Of a stretch of DNA of 64,000 nt, positions 1 through 8,944 are shown piece by piece (position 1 is the first letter of the stretch; each line of letters begins with the position of its first letter). Location of the stretch: contig CP036352.1 in assembly GCA_007753915.1 (NCBI GenBank), positions 310,001-374,000 of the forward strand, read 5' to 3'. The DNA comes from Phycisphaerae bacterium RAS2. GTDB taxonomy: Bacteria > Planctomycetota > Phycisphaerae > UBA1845 > UTPLA1. The notes beneath the pieces were generated by a model. The model was given only the letters and a program-made list of their open reading frames with translations, was not told the origin of the DNA and made no database searches. The position numbers were made by a program, and so were the translations under genes.

Positions 1-2363
1 GCCGTGATGAGCACCTGGTCGATGGTCGCCGCGGAGCCCGGCGCCTTCACCTGCACGTCGTCGCCCGACGCGGTCGTGTTGGTCAACAGGTTGCCGCCGT
101 CGCGGATGACGTTGCCGAACTTGAGCTTGAGGATGTCCTGCAGGGCGTAAGCCATGGTGATGCCGTTGGAGCGGCCGTCGGCGTCGAAGGTGCTGTGGGT
201 TGCCACGCGGAACGACTCGACAACGCCGTCGCCGTAGTCAATTGAAATGCCCGCGGTGCGGTCGAAGACGGTCTGCGACGTGAAGGCGAAGTTGCGCCCG
301 AGTTCGTCGGTGATGTCGAAGTTGGCGAGCTTGAGGATCAGTCCGCGCGGGTTCTTCAGGAGGTCCTGCACCTGCTGCGGGAAGACCTGCACCGCCTGGA
401 AGACGAAAGGTCCGCGCTCGGAGACGAGGCCGAGCGGTCCGAGGTTGATCGGGCCAAGGTTCGGATTCTGCGGGCGCAGCGACGCCACAGGGAGGAACTG
501 CTTGCGGTTCTGCGGGTTCTGCTGCAGCGCCGTCACTTCGAGATTGTCGATCGTGAACGCGATCGTGGAGACGTTTTGAATGGTCACATCCACGAGCACC
601 GACGCGTCGACCACTTCGCGCGTCACGCTCCGCGAGACATCCACGGTGGCGCTGGTGCTCAACGACTGCTCGAAGGCCTGCTCGCTGGACTGCTTCGATT
701 CTTCGCTCACGGTCGTCGTGTGGCCCTGTTCGAAGCCGGCCTTGAGACCGAACGTGTTCTTGAATCCGCCGCCTTTGGGGATGTCCACCGAGACTTCCAG
801 TTCGTTGCTGATTTCGATGGAGGCCTTGGTGCTGTCTTCGTCGCTCGTGGAAAGCGTTGTTTCGTTGCCCTTGGTCAGCGTGCTTCCCTGGCTCTCCGTC
901 ACGGTCTGCGAATTGCCCATCGCATCGGTGTAGCTGAACCGCACGTCGAGGTTCAGGGCGATGTTGCCGATCGAGATGCGCGGTTTGGGGAGGTCGCTGA
1001 TGCGCGGGTTTCGGTTCGAGGCGGTGATTTCGTCGGAGTCGGAGATTTGATCGCCGTCGGTGTCCGCGAGAATCGGCGACGTCTTGAAATACAAATCGAG
1101 CGAGTCCGAGAGGCCGTCCTGATCGCTGTCCTGATCGGTGGGATCGCTGTACCAGTCGTTCCATTCGGGCTCGTCCTGTACCTGGTCGCCGTCGGTGTCC
1201 TTGCTGCGCGGGTCGATGCCGATGGCCTTCTCCTCGCCGTCGGTGAGGCCGTCGTTGTCGGTGTCCGCCCGTGTGGGGTCGCTGGTGACATCGCGTGACA
1301 CGACCTGGCCGTTGGTGAGCCGGACGAAGACAACCCAGCCGCGTTGTTCTTCGTTGTCGGAGAGGCCGTCGCCGTCGGTGTCGGGTCCGCCGTCGATGGG
1401 CGGGGTGCCGGCGAAGGTGGTTTGGGTGGGATTGACGAGAATGTCAGGCGGGGCGAGCGGGTTGCCGTCCACGTCCTTGATGTTGGTGACAGTAAGGAGA
1501 TAGGTGAGTTCGTTCTGTGGGAGGGTGGTGAGACTCACGGAAGTCCCGTCGGCCGATGGAATGGCGTCGGTGACGATGAGGACGCCGGCTTCGGGTTGGA
1601 CGTTGAGTTGAACGATGCTGTAGTTCGACGGGTCTGCGGCGCTGGCGTCAACGGATTCATTGAAGGTGACGCGCACGGTGGTGTTGCTGGTGGAGATAGC
1701 GGAGACGACGCGCGGGCCGCCGGGTACGCGGACGGGAGATTGCTGGAATGCGAAAGCGTCGGCGAGCGTAAGGGTGTTGCCGTCTGGGCGGATGAGCACG
1801 ACGTTGACGAGGCCGGGGCCTTGAGCAGGTGCATCGACGGAGATGACGCTTGAGTTGACGACGGCGACGTTGGTGCCGAGGAATCCGCCGAAGAGGACGA
1901 CCATGCCGGGTTCGAAGTTGGCGCCAAGGATCGTGACGCGGGTGCCGCCGATCGTCGCCCCGGTGTTGGGTGCGATGCTGGTAAAAGTCATGGGGGGGAG
2001 GCCGACCTGTGGTTCGATGAAAGTGAAAGCCTGGGGGAGGATGACGGTGATGACGCCGTTCTGTCGAAACTTGACGTCAACGACTCCGGCGGCGTGGGCC
2101 GGAGTAATAACGGTGAGAAGGCCGGAGTTGAGGAAGTTCACGGTGGGCGCGGCGGTATCGCCGAAGAGGACGGCGGTATCGGGCGCGAAGTTTTGACCGA
2201 TGACGGTCAGTTCGGTGCCGCCGGAGGTGGGCCCGCTGACGGGAGAAAGCTTGAGCGAGTTGTCGAGCGAGATGTTGCAGCCGTCACCGGTCATGCCTGC
2301 GGTGACGGAGACAGCGGCGACAAGCAGCGCAACCGCTACGATTCGAATACGCGACCGATTCAT
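1..2363 (-). CDS. Secreted TIG / Ca-binding / protective-antigen-like protein, 3' part cut by window edge
   Basis: The frame is open from an ATG at 2363 to the left edge, giving 787 residues with no stop. Residues 1-22 look like a Sec signal peptide. Residues 35-117 and 122-208 are IPT/TIG domains (PxSGPTSGGT and PNTGATIGGT starts). Residues 215-305 look like an SbsA/Big_5 Ig-like domain. Residues 328-447 carry at least five DxDxDG(L/Q)xDxxE calcium-binding (thrombospondin type 3-like) repeats. Residues about 455-750 resemble, from memory, domain 2 of anthrax protective antigen and clostridial binary toxin B: a Ser/Thr/Glu-rich alternating stretch (485-580), then blocks ending in a motif like ALQDILKLKFG. 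The export signal, TIG domains and calcium repeats are visible directly; the pore-forming link is an inference. What follows residue 787, including any receptor-binding domain, is outside the window. Confidence 0.85.
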   Translation of the reverse strand, partial: MNRSRIRIVAVALLVAAVSVTAGMTGDGCNISLDNSLKLSPVSGPTSGGTELTVIGQNFAPDTAVLFGDTAAPTVNFLNSGLLTVITPAHAAGVVDVKFRQNGVITVILPQAFTFIEPQVGLPPMTFTSIAPNTGATIGGTRVTILGANFEPGMVVLFGGFLGTNVAVVNSSVISVDAPAQGPGLVNVVLIRPDGNTLTLADAFAFQQSPVRVPGGPRVVSAISTSNTTVRVTFNESVDASAADPSNYSIVQLNVQPEAGVLIVTDAIPSADGTSVSLTTLPQNELTYLLTVTNIKDVDGNPLAPPDILVNPTQTTFAGTPPIDGGPDTDGDGLSDNEEQRGWVVFVRLTNGQVVSRDVTSDPTRADTDNDGLTDGEEKAIGIDPRSKDTDGDQVQDEPEWNDWYSDPTDQDSDQDGLSDSLDLYFKTSPILADTDGDQISDSDEITASNRNPRISDLPKPRISIGNIALNLDVRFSYTDAMGNSQTVTESQGSTLTKGNETTLSTSDEDSTKASIEISNELEVSVDIPKGGGFKNTFGLKAGFEQGHTTTVSEESKQSSEQAFEQSLSTSATVDVSRSVTREVVDASVLVDVTIQNVSTIAFTIDNLEVTALQQNPQNRKQFLPVASLRPQNPNLGPINLGPLGLVSERGPFVFQAVQVFPQQVQDLLKNPRGLILKLANFDITDELGRNFAFTSQTVFDRTAGISIDYGDGVVESFRVATHSTFDADGRSNGITMAYALQDILKLKFGNVIRDGGNLLTNTTASGDDVQVKAPGSAATIDQVLIT

Positions 2364-2701
2364 AAGGACTCCCTCCGGCGGGCCGACGCGCGGACCGGTG
2401 AATGTTGTGAAGCAAGGCGCATTAACGAAGGCAGGGTTGACGATCAGATAGGCAGCGCGAAGCGGTCGTATCATCGACCGCGACCCGCGCTCAATCTGCA
2501 ACTCCCCTCGTGGTTCTCGCTCCGGTGTCATTGTAACGCGCCAGGGGGGAGAACGTGTCACTGAAAACCGGCCGGGGGAACAGGGGTACGGCTGGGATTG
2601 TGTCTCAATGCGGGGCGCGGAAGGAGGCACGCCGAAACACCGAATTGTCATGACGCGGAATCAGCGAGCAAGTGGGAGTTTCGCCGCGGCGGGCTCGACC
2701 G
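2364..2701. other. Intergenic region, no gene seen
   Basis: This 338-bp stretch lies between the start of the TIG/protective-antigen-like gene and the stop of the thymidylate-kinase-like gene, both on the minus strand. It must hold the promoter of the former, but I see no convincing -35/-10 pair and no strong hairpin terminator. No reading frame here has a credible ribosome binding site or family resemblance. Confidence 0.5.
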
Positions 2702-3529
2702 CTAAATGAGGGAGCGCGGTACCTGCTCGTCGCGAGGTGCATGAACTTCGCTTGACGCTCGTTCCTCGGTCGATGCATCGAACGGAAGCAGGTCCTCTCC
2801 GGTGAGGAGGCCGCCGGGTGAGAGGGTGGCCGAGCCAAACCCGCGCTGCTTGAAGCACTCGGCAACGATCTGCCGAATCTGGTCCTGCAATCGCTCGGGC
2901 TGAATGCGAGCGTTGAGGGTATGGAAACCGAACTCGTCGGCCATCTGGTTGTATTCCTTGATGAGCTGGCTCTGGTAGCGTTTGAAGCTGTCGTAGGGGT
3001 CATCGCCCATGGCCATGTCCATGCCGGCTTCGAAGTGGTCGATAGGCCCTCGAACGATGACGCGGCGGATGAGGGTGGTGATATCGAGCTTCAGGTAGAG
3101 GACGAGGTGTGGGATGGGGGCGAAGCCGAAGAGGTCGCGCACCCACTGGCGATCGGTGCCGCGGACGGTGTCGCGCGCGAAGGCGGTGAAGACGTAGCGG
3201 TCCGAGAGGACGACGAAACCGCTGCGAAGCGCGGGGAGGATTTCCTTCTCCAGTCGATCCGCGAAGTCGGCGGCGTATATAAGCGAGTACGTCCACCGAT
3301 TCAGAATGCGGCCTTCCTTCGCCTCGGTGATCGTCCGGCCGATCAGGCGGCTGCGCGTCCACCCGGTCTCGACGACGCCGTAGCCCTGCACCTCCAGCCA
3401 TTCACGCAGCATGGCGATCTGTGTCGTTCGACCGACACCGTCCGTGCCCTCGATCGTGATGAGCACGCCGGGGTAATCGGCCGGCTCCACGTAGGGCAGG
3501 CCTTCACCGAAAAACTGTAAATGACTCAT
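2702..3529 (-). CDS. Thymidylate-kinase-like P-loop protein with an altered Walker A
   Basis: A 275-residue paralogue of the next gene upstream. The family moves phosphate from ATP to dTMP. The P-loop at residues 28-36 reads GTDGVGRTT, so the invariant Walker A lysine is arginine (R34). The DRY motif (110-112) and the following FTAFARD segment are kept. Residues after about 235 form an extension rich in Glu/Ser that the paralogue lacks. Its ATG overlaps the stop of the upstream kinase gene by 4 bp (3526-3529), so translation is probably coupled. Loss of the P-loop lysine usually cripples ATP hydrolysis or transfer, so this may be a regulatory or weakly active partner, perhaps in a heterodimer. 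That role is inference. Confidence 0.8.
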   Translation of the reverse strand: MSHLQFFGEGLPYVEPADYPGVLITIEGTDGVGRTTQIAMLREWLEVQGYGVVETGWTRSRLIGRTITEAKEGRILNRWTYSLIYAADFADRLEKEILPALRSGFVVLSDRYVFTAFARDTVRGTDRQWVRDLFGFAPIPHLVLYLKLDITTLIRRVIVRGPIDHFEAGMDMAMGDDPYDSFKRYQSQLIKEYNQMADEFGFHTLNARIQPERLQDQIRQIVAECFKQRGFGSATLSPGGLLTGEDLLPFDASTEERASSEVHAPRDEQVPRSLI

Positions 3530-4224
3530 GCAATCCTCGGATTCTTGTCGTAATGCCCCAGGCGGCGCTCAATCTCAACCCGTACCAGACGCTGCTGCTC
3601 CGCGATGCTCTTGCTCGCGTCAATCACCACAAACTGGTTTGCGTGTGCCATGCGGTCGTACTCGTCCAGAATGCGCCCCTGGAAGATCTTGAAGCTTTCG
3701 ATCGGGACCGGGTGCAGTTTGAGGTCCATCCCGGCTTCGAAGTCTTTCAGCACCTGCCGCGCCATCGTGATGCGCTGCACCGATACTTCGATCGGCACTT
3801 TGAAGTACAGTGCAATGTCCGGCCTTGGGGCGAACCGATACACCTTGCGCACCCAGTGCGGATCGCAGCCGCGCACCACGTCGCGCGCGTAAGCCGTGAA
3901 CACGTACCGGTCGGCCAGCACAATCATCCCGGCCTTCAAAGGCGGCACGATGTTGGTCACCATGCGATGTGCGAAGTCCGTCGCATGCAGCAGGCTGAAA
4001 GTCGTCGGCGTCAGGCTGTGCTGCTTCTTGCCCTTCTTGGTGGTCTTTTTGACGAGGTCGGCGGAGTTCCACTCGGTGAAGAAGACATTGTACCCAGCCG
4101 ATTGCAGCCAGCGCTGAACAAGCCGGATCTGGGTGCTCTTTCCCGATCCGTCGATGCCCTCGACGATGATGAGTCGCCCGGGGTAATCGTGGGGATTGAG
4201 CATGCTTTCAATCGCTTCGGTCAT
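3526..4224 (-). CDS. tmk: Thymidylate kinase (dTMP kinase)
   Basis: A 232-residue cytoplasmic nucleotide kinase, slightly longer than the usual 205-215. The Walker A is canonical (GIDGSGKST, residues 23-31), followed by the DRY motif at 105-107 and an FTAYARD segment as in dTMP kinases. It should make dTDP from dTMP and ATP. Its start overlaps the stop of the Ppx/GppA gene by 4 bp, and its own stop overlaps the start of a second, Walker-A-altered paralogue, so the three genes read as one translationally coupled run. PPK2 polyphosphate kinases share this fold, which matters given the neighbours, but the P-loop here is of the dTMP kinase type and not the PPK2 type. Whether this is the housekeeping enzyme cannot be told from the window. 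Confidence 0.85.
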   Translation of the reverse strand: MTEAIESMLNPHDYPGRLIIVEGIDGSGKSTQIRLVQRWLQSAGYNVFFTEWNSADLVKKTTKKGKKQHSLTPTTFSLLHATDFAHRMVTNIVPPLKAGMIVLADRYVFTAYARDVVRGCDPHWVRKVYRFAPRPDIALYFKVPIEVSVQRITMARQVLKDFEAGMDLKLHPVPIESFKIFQGRILDEYDRMAHANQFVVIDASKSIAEQQRLVRVEIERRLGHYDKNPRIA

Positions 4225-5990
4225 GAGAGGATGTCTCCCGAATTGGATGCGTCGTCGTTCCCTGCTCCGTCGCTTCCCGATACCTCATTTAGCAAGCGAG
4301 CTTGCTCGCCGTTCTCCGGGTCCGGAGCGACCGTCAGCCGCAGCGCGCGGCGAAACTCGCGCTCGAACATCTCCGCCTTGTGCCGGGCGGTCCACATTTC
4401 CAATTCTGCATCGCGCTTCGTTCGCACGACGATCTCCACGGCATCCGGCAGCGCGCGGCAGGTGACGCTTTCCACCACGCTGTAGTGCGTGCGATCCAGC
4501 GCGTTCGCGATCCGCAGAATCGCCGCCAGCTTGCGCACCACGGGCCGGTCGCCGGCGCCCAGCCGCTTCCAGGTGTAGTGGCTTTTGCGCGGACGGCCCT
4601 TGCGATGGTACCGCGCGACGTTCGCCAGGATCTCGATCTCCTGCTCCGTGAAACCCTGGAGCCGGCCGTTGCGAATCAGGTAATACGAATGCTTGTGGTG
4701 CGCGTTGTGGCTGATGTGATAGCCGATGTCGTGCAGGAGGCAGGCGTAACGAAGCAGCTCCCGATGGGCGTCGTCCAGCTCGTGCAGCGCGCGCAACTGA
4801 TCGAAGAGCATCAGGGCCAGCCGCGCGACCTGCTCGGCGTGCGGGGCGTGATAGCTGCACCGCTCGGCCAGCTGAATGACGCTGCGCGAGCGCGGGTCGG
4901 GCCAGGCCGCGCGGGCCAGCAGGTGCGCCCGGTGGCCCGCGATGTGATCGATGATGATCCCCTCACGCATGGCCATGTCGCAATACTCAAACTCGCTGAC
5001 GTGCAGCATGCGCATCAGCGTGAGCAGCAGAATCGTCGCCGGGTAGAGCGTGTCGCTGCGGCGCTCGTCCACACCGGGCAGGCGCAAACGGTCTTCGCGC
5101 TTCATCGTGCCCAGTTCGCCGCGCAGATCCTTCAACGCCGAACGGCGCAACCGCAGTTGCATCACCGGGTCAATCTCCGTCACGCCGCGGCGATGGGCGC
5201 ACACGGTCGCGAGCATCTGAAACGTGCCCGAGGTTCCGATGCATCGCGAGAATCGACGCTCGCCGATCTGCTTCACCAGCGGCGCCAATTGATCCTCGAT
5301 GTATCGGCGCATCGCCTTGATCTGCCCGGCCGTCGGAGGGTCGCTTCGCAGGAACACTTCCGCCAGCCGAAGCGAGCCGAGTTTGGCGCTCAAGAGCAAC
5401 TCCGGTCGCACCGCGTTTCCCACGATCAGTTCGATGCTGCCGCCGCCGATATCGACGATGAGATTGTCCTGCGTGCCCAGATCGACGGCATGGCGGACGG
5501 CGAGGTAGATCAGCCGCGCTTCTTCATCGACCGACAGGACGCGAATGTCCATCCCCAGTGTCTGCCGAACCGACTCGACGAAATCGCCCCCGTTGTGCGC
5601 CTCGCGCACGGCGCTGGTGGCCACGGCGCGGACGCGATCGATCCCCTTGAGCGCGGCCATCTTGCTGAAGCGCGCCAGCGCGGCGAGGCCTTCGCTCAAT
5701 GCCCGGGGCGTCAGGACGTGCTCGACGAACCCGCCCTTGCCGAGCTGCACCATCTGCTTGTCGCGCCCGAGGATGCGAAAATCGCCCTCCGGCGAGATCT
5801 CGACCATGACAAGGTGGATGCTGTTGGTGCCGATGTCGATCGCGCCGAACTTGGCCGGCGGCGGTTTGCGAATGACCTGTTGCCGCCGCGCGTCCAGTCG
5901 CGATTCCGAGGCATCCCCAAGGTTCGGATCGGTCTGCGCCGGCTCGGTGTCGGCCAGCGGATGGGTCCAGGGTGTTGTGTGTTTGTTCAT
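4221..5990 (-). CDS. ppx: Ppx/GppA family exopolyphosphatase / pppGpp phosphohydrolase with C-terminal HD-like domain
   Basis: A 589-residue protein. Residues 1-47 are a low-similarity extension; 48-350 form the ASKHA-fold Ppx/GppA domain, with the phosphate-1 motif GAIDIGTNSIHL (49-60) and the phosphate-2 motif DIGGGSIELIVG. The C-terminal third carries an HD-type helical domain with LLHDIGYHISHNAHHKHS. Family members hydrolyse inorganic polyphosphate from the chain end or pppGpp; the motifs do not separate the two. It lies downstream of SixA-like and CHAD genes, which often sit with polyphosphate genes, and upstream of two thymidylate kinase paralogues by a 4-bp overlap. The ATG at 5990 has no strong Shine-Dalgarno, so the true start may be slightly internal. 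Confidence 0.9.
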   Translation of the reverse strand: MNKHTTPWTHPLADTEPAQTDPNLGDASESRLDARRQQVIRKPPPAKFGAIDIGTNSIHLVMVEISPEGDFRILGRDKQMVQLGKGGFVEHVLTPRALSEGLAALARFSKMAALKGIDRVRAVATSAVREAHNGGDFVESVRQTLGMDIRVLSVDEEARLIYLAVRHAVDLGTQDNLIVDIGGGSIELIVGNAVRPELLLSAKLGSLRLAEVFLRSDPPTAGQIKAMRRYIEDQLAPLVKQIGERRFSRCIGTSGTFQMLATVCAHRRGVTEIDPVMQLRLRRSALKDLRGELGTMKREDRLRLPGVDERRSDTLYPATILLLTLMRMLHVSEFEYCDMAMREGIIIDHIAGHRAHLLARAAWPDPRSRSVIQLAERCSYHAPHAEQVARLALMLFDQLRALHELDDAHRELLRYACLLHDIGYHISHNAHHKHSYYLIRNGRLQGFTEQEIEILANVARYHRKGRPRKSHYTWKRLGAGDRPVVRKLAAILRIANALDRTHYSVVESVTCRALPDAVEIVVRTKRDAELEMWTARHKAEMFEREFRRALRLTVAPDPENGEQARLLNEVSGSDGAGNDDASNSGDILS

Positions 5991-6039
5991 TCAGGTGCGT
6001 TGCGTGGTTCGGCCTTCCGAGGTGCGCCAAGTGTCCGAG

Positions 6040-7011
6040 TTAGTTGTTCGCCGCCGGTGACTCCTGACGCAGGGACTCGCTCTCCACCGACAACCGCGCC
6101 GCCATCCGCGCCGGCAGTGGTTCAGACTTCGGCCGATCCAGTGATGCCAGCACGCGCGGCCAGGTCGTTTCGATCCGGTCGCGATCGGCCTCGGCGACGC
6201 GCATGACCCGCGCGGCAATCTCAAGCAGGTCGGCGCAGAGATTAGTCATCGATGCCATCATCTCGCGATTGGAAGCCAGCGCCGTGAGCCAGGTCGCGGC
6301 CGTGAGCTGGTCGTTCCAGTGCCCCAGGAGCGTTTGCGCGTCGGTGAGCTGCGCGATCAACGCCGCATGGTCGGCAACGCCCAGCTGCTGCCGCAGCTCC
6401 GCGCAATAGCGCAGCTTCTTGACGGCGATGCGCGCCGGGTGCAAATCCGCCCCCGCACCGATCGCGCCGGCTTTCAGAGCTGCTACGCGATCGTCGAAAT
6501 GGTCATCGAGAATCTCAACGGCCTTGGTGCGGCAGCGTTTTCGTGAGCGCGAGAATTGCTTGATCGCTGCTTCCGTGTACGAGACACATTGAGCGACTCC
6601 GCCGGACGTACAGGCCTTCTGGGCACGGCGCCAGGCCGCTTCGCGCCACGCCTCCAGTATCGGCACGAGACCGGCGCGCTGGTCGGCCCGGATCAACCCT
6701 GATGCTTCGTGTTCGCGAAACGTGTCCGCCAGCACATCCAGATCGCGCACGTGGCTAAACGCCCGTCTCGCGGTTCGCAGTGCCTTCCGTCCGCGGCGAC
6801 TGCGTTTCGCACCGAGCGACTCTTCCATCAGATGGAGCGGTTCATTCAACCGGCGAGCGGCTACGCGAAGCGCATGCACGTCAGCCGCCGCGCCCGTTTG
6901 CCGCGCCGCCGACCACGCGCGAGTCAGTCGTTTCAACTGGCGCTGGGCGAATTCCGCCAGCAAGGTGGCCGGGGCGGGATCGCATGTCTTACTCAAAGCT
7001 GCGTTTCCCAT
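6040..7011 (-). CDS. CHAD domain protein
   Basis: A 323-residue protein with one CHAD domain (conserved histidine alpha-helical domain), a helical fold known to bind polyphosphate through basic side chains. Two characteristic blocks are visible: VHALRVAARRLNEPL in the first half and LHPARIAVKKLRYCAEL in the second, with conserved His/Arg/Lys. I chose the ATG at 7011 because an AGGGA lies just upstream and the added 50 residues of the longer frame are arginine-rich shadow sequence. It sits between a SixA-like phosphatase and the Ppx/GppA gene, consistent with a role at polyphosphate granules. No CYTH domain is fused to it, so it is not a triphosphate tunnel enzyme itself. Confidence 0.85.
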   Translation of the reverse strand: MGNAALSKTCDPAPATLLAEFAQRQLKRLTRAWSAARQTGAAADVHALRVAARRLNEPLHLMEESLGAKRSRRGRKALRTARRAFSHVRDLDVLADTFREHEASGLIRADQRAGLVPILEAWREAAWRRAQKACTSGGVAQCVSYTEAAIKQFSRSRKRCRTKAVEILDDHFDDRVAALKAGAIGAGADLHPARIAVKKLRYCAELRQQLGVADHAALIAQLTDAQTLLGHWNDQLTAATWLTALASNREMMASMTNLCADLLEIAARVMRVAEADRDRIETTWPRVLASLDRPKSEPLPARMAARLSVESESLRQESPAANN

Positions 7012-7081
7012 GAATCGGTCCCTGTTCGATCTTAGCCGGAATGAATCTCCCGGCCCGCCGCGCTCGGTCCGCTCCGATCGG

Positions 7082-7594
7082 CTACGGCCGCTTCCGCGCC
7101 ATCCGCCGCAATTGCTTTGGCGCCAGCAGCCACTGCAACTGCCCGCGAATCGGCGGTTCAAACGAATCCAGCGAGATGCCCGCCATCGCGCCCTTTTTGA
7201 ATCGCACCGCCCCGAAACGGCTGCCCGTCATCAGGTACGTCGTGAAATCGCCGAGGTACGGCTCATGGCCCACCAGCGCAACGCTCGCTAGATTTGTCGC
7301 GCCGCTTAGTCGCGTCAGCAATGCGTCAAAGCTTCCTCCCGGTTCCAACTCGCTCACGACTCGCACGCCGCACGGCCGGATCATCGCCTGAACCAGCAGT
7401 TCGGCCGTCTGGACCGCCCGAAGCAGCGGACTCGTCCACGTTTCATCGACCGCGATCTGCAACTGCGCGAAACCCAGCGCGGCGCGGCGAAACCGCCGGA
7501 TGCCCGGCGGCGTCAGCGGGCGTGCCGCGTCGTCCTGGTCCTGCGTGGCGTCGCGCTGCGCGGCGATCGCGTGGCGCACGAGAATCAGCTTCAT
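7082..7594 (-). CDS. sixA: SixA-like histidine phosphatase
   Basis: A 170-residue protein of the histidine phosphatase (phosphoglycerate mutase) superfamily, SixA branch. The N-terminal catalytic motif is MKLILVRHAIA, where the RHA replaces the RHG of other branches as in SixA. The second half has TSPLLRAVQTAELL and VGHEPYLGDF, which supply the remaining phosphate-pocket Arg and His. SixA removes phosphate from phosphohistidine in signalling or PTS proteins; the substrate here is unknown. It is the first gene of a minus-strand run leading to CHAD, Ppx/GppA and the thymidylate kinases. SixA-CHAD adjacency is common in bacteria and supports a link to polyphosphate or phosphate metabolism, though that link is inferred. 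Confidence 0.85.
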   Translation of the reverse strand: MKLILVRHAIAAQRDATQDQDDAARPLTPPGIRRFRRAALGFAQLQIAVDETWTSPLLRAVQTAELLVQAMIRPCGVRVVSELEPGGSFDALLTRLSGATNLASVALVGHEPYLGDFTTYLMTGSRFGAVRFKKGAMAGISLDSFEPPIRGQLQWLLAPKQLRRMARKRP

Positions 7595-7714
7595 GGCTTC
7601 GTTCGCTCCGCTCCCGGCGGCGATTATACCGCCGTTTCACGACAATGCGCAGAGGGGCGGATGCACCGATTCGGCGTATTAAGAATGGGTTAAGCGCAAT
7701 CAGCCGGAATGGCG

Positions 7715-8944
7715 TCAGTCCTTCAGGCCGACGCGATCGCGCACAAGCCGGATGACCTCTTGATCGTGTTCGTCGCGGACAGGCTCAATGCATCCGGCGC
7801 GTTCGAGCACCGTGCGCAGCGCCTCATCGGCTGTCAGCAATTTGTCGGGCAGGCCGGGCCAGGGCGTGGGGCGGAAGAAGCGATCGGGAAAGTCCGTCTG
7901 CGCCTTGTTGCGAATGCCCATGATGTGACGATCATTCGGCACCCCGTCCTGTACATTGCCGGCGAAGTAGAGCGCTGCATCGCGACCGGTCGGGTCGCCG
8001 GACAGCAGGCGATCGGCTTTGTCGCCCCAGGGATGATTCGGGAGTGTGAGAAAGTAGTTGTTCACGAAGTTGCCCCAGGACTGCGCGATGCCGCCGCCCT
8101 GCCGGCTGCCGCAGACGACGTTGTTCACGAATTGCACCGTTCCACCTGAAATATCCGGCGCGCGGCCCTTCATGAATGCAAAGAGACACTGGTCGATCGT
8201 TACGTAATCGGGTTGATCCACATTCGGCTTCCCGGGCGAGGAGCCCACCAGCAGCCCCTTGGTGAAATTCTCGTACCCACCCGAAAAGAGGCAACGCCGA
8301 AATGTAATGCGGCGGCATTGGTCCCACACGCTGCCGTTGTCGTCCGTGCTGTTTTGAATCGAGCAATTCTCAATCAGCACGTCGTGCGTCGGGCGCTTGC
8401 CGTAGGCGATGACGAGCAGCGATCGCCAGCCGCCATTGTACGGCCCCTTGCTGCCGTCATAGTGCCCGTGCACGGCCCGCCGCGCCGCGTCACCCACGAA
8501 TCCGTCGCCGCAGCGAAATCGCAGGTGTCGCAGCACGACATTCTGCGTGTCGGCCACTTCGACCTGGTGCTGGTAAAACGTGATGCCCGGCGCCGGCGCC
8601 GTGCTCCCGTCAATCGCCAGATAGGGTGTCGAAATCGCCAGCTTGTTCTTGAGGTGAATCCCGCCGCCGACCGTGAAACGAATGATGGCCGGCCCGCGGG
8701 CGCGCTCCAGGACATAGCGAATGCTCCCGGGGATCGGCCGCTCGTTCGGGCCGTAGTCCTGGAGCGTGGTGACATTCAGCACGCGCTGCGGCGCGGCCGA
8801 CGGTGGAGCGGCCTGGCTTGCCTTCGCGGGCCGGGTCGAAGGGCCCGAATCGGCCGGGGCGGATTGCCCAAACAAGGCGCTCTCGGTTGCGATCAGGGCA
8901 ACGAAAGCGATTATCGACAAATTGACTCTAACGAAGCGTCGCAT
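7715..8944 (-). CDS. Secreted pectate-lyase-like right-handed beta-helix protein
   Basis: A 409-residue protein. The start is the ATG at 8944 (MRRFVRVNLSIIAFVALIA), which gives a clear signal peptide; the longer frame upstream is antisense shadow of the rubrerythrin-like gene. After a Pro/Ala/Ser linker (about 28-52) comes a parallel beta-helix with PGSIRYVLERARGPAIIRF, typical of pectate lyase family PL1 and relatives in planctomycetes, then coils such as VLRHLRFRCGDGFVG and VLIENCSIQNSTDDNGS. Pectate lyases cleave polygalacturonate by beta-elimination with Ca2+. I cannot verify the catalytic Arg/Lys from memory, so it may act on another acidic polysaccharide. It appears monocistronic and is divergent from the rubrerythrin-like gene. 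Confidence 0.8.
   Translation of the reverse strand: MRRFVRVNLSIIAFVALIATESALFGQSAPADSGPSTRPAKASQAAPPSAAPQRVLNVTTLQDYGPNERPIPGSIRYVLERARGPAIIRFTVGGGIHLKNKLAISTPYLAIDGSTAPAPGITFYQHQVEVADTQNVVLRHLRFRCGDGFVGDAARRAVHGHYDGSKGPYNGGWRSLLVIAYGKRPTHDVLIENCSIQNSTDDNGSVWDQCRRITFRRCLFSGGYENFTKGLLVGSSPGKPNVDQPDYVTIDQCLFAFMKGRAPDISGGTVQFVNNVVCGSRQGGGIAQSWGNFVNNYFLTLPNHPWGDKADRLLSGDPTGRDAALYFAGNVQDGVPNDRHIMGIRNKAQTDFPDRFFRPTPWPGLPDKLLTADEALRTVLERAGCIEPVRDEHDQEVIRLVRDRVGLKD

Noticed and set aside
2274-2363. Lipoprotein signal in the TIG/protective-antigen-like protein (Cys at residue 29)
   Set aside because: The residues before the Cys (GDG) do not fit a lipobox; a normal signal peptide is more likely.
3526-4224. 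Possible PPK2 polyphosphate kinase, given the CHAD/Ppx neighbours
   Set aside because: The P-loop GIDGSGKST and the DRY...ARD segment are of the dTMP kinase type; PPK2 has a different Walker A.
4302-6206. 634-codon open frame antisense to ppx
   Set aside because: Shadow of a clearly coding Ppx/GppA gene; no motif and no ribosome binding site.
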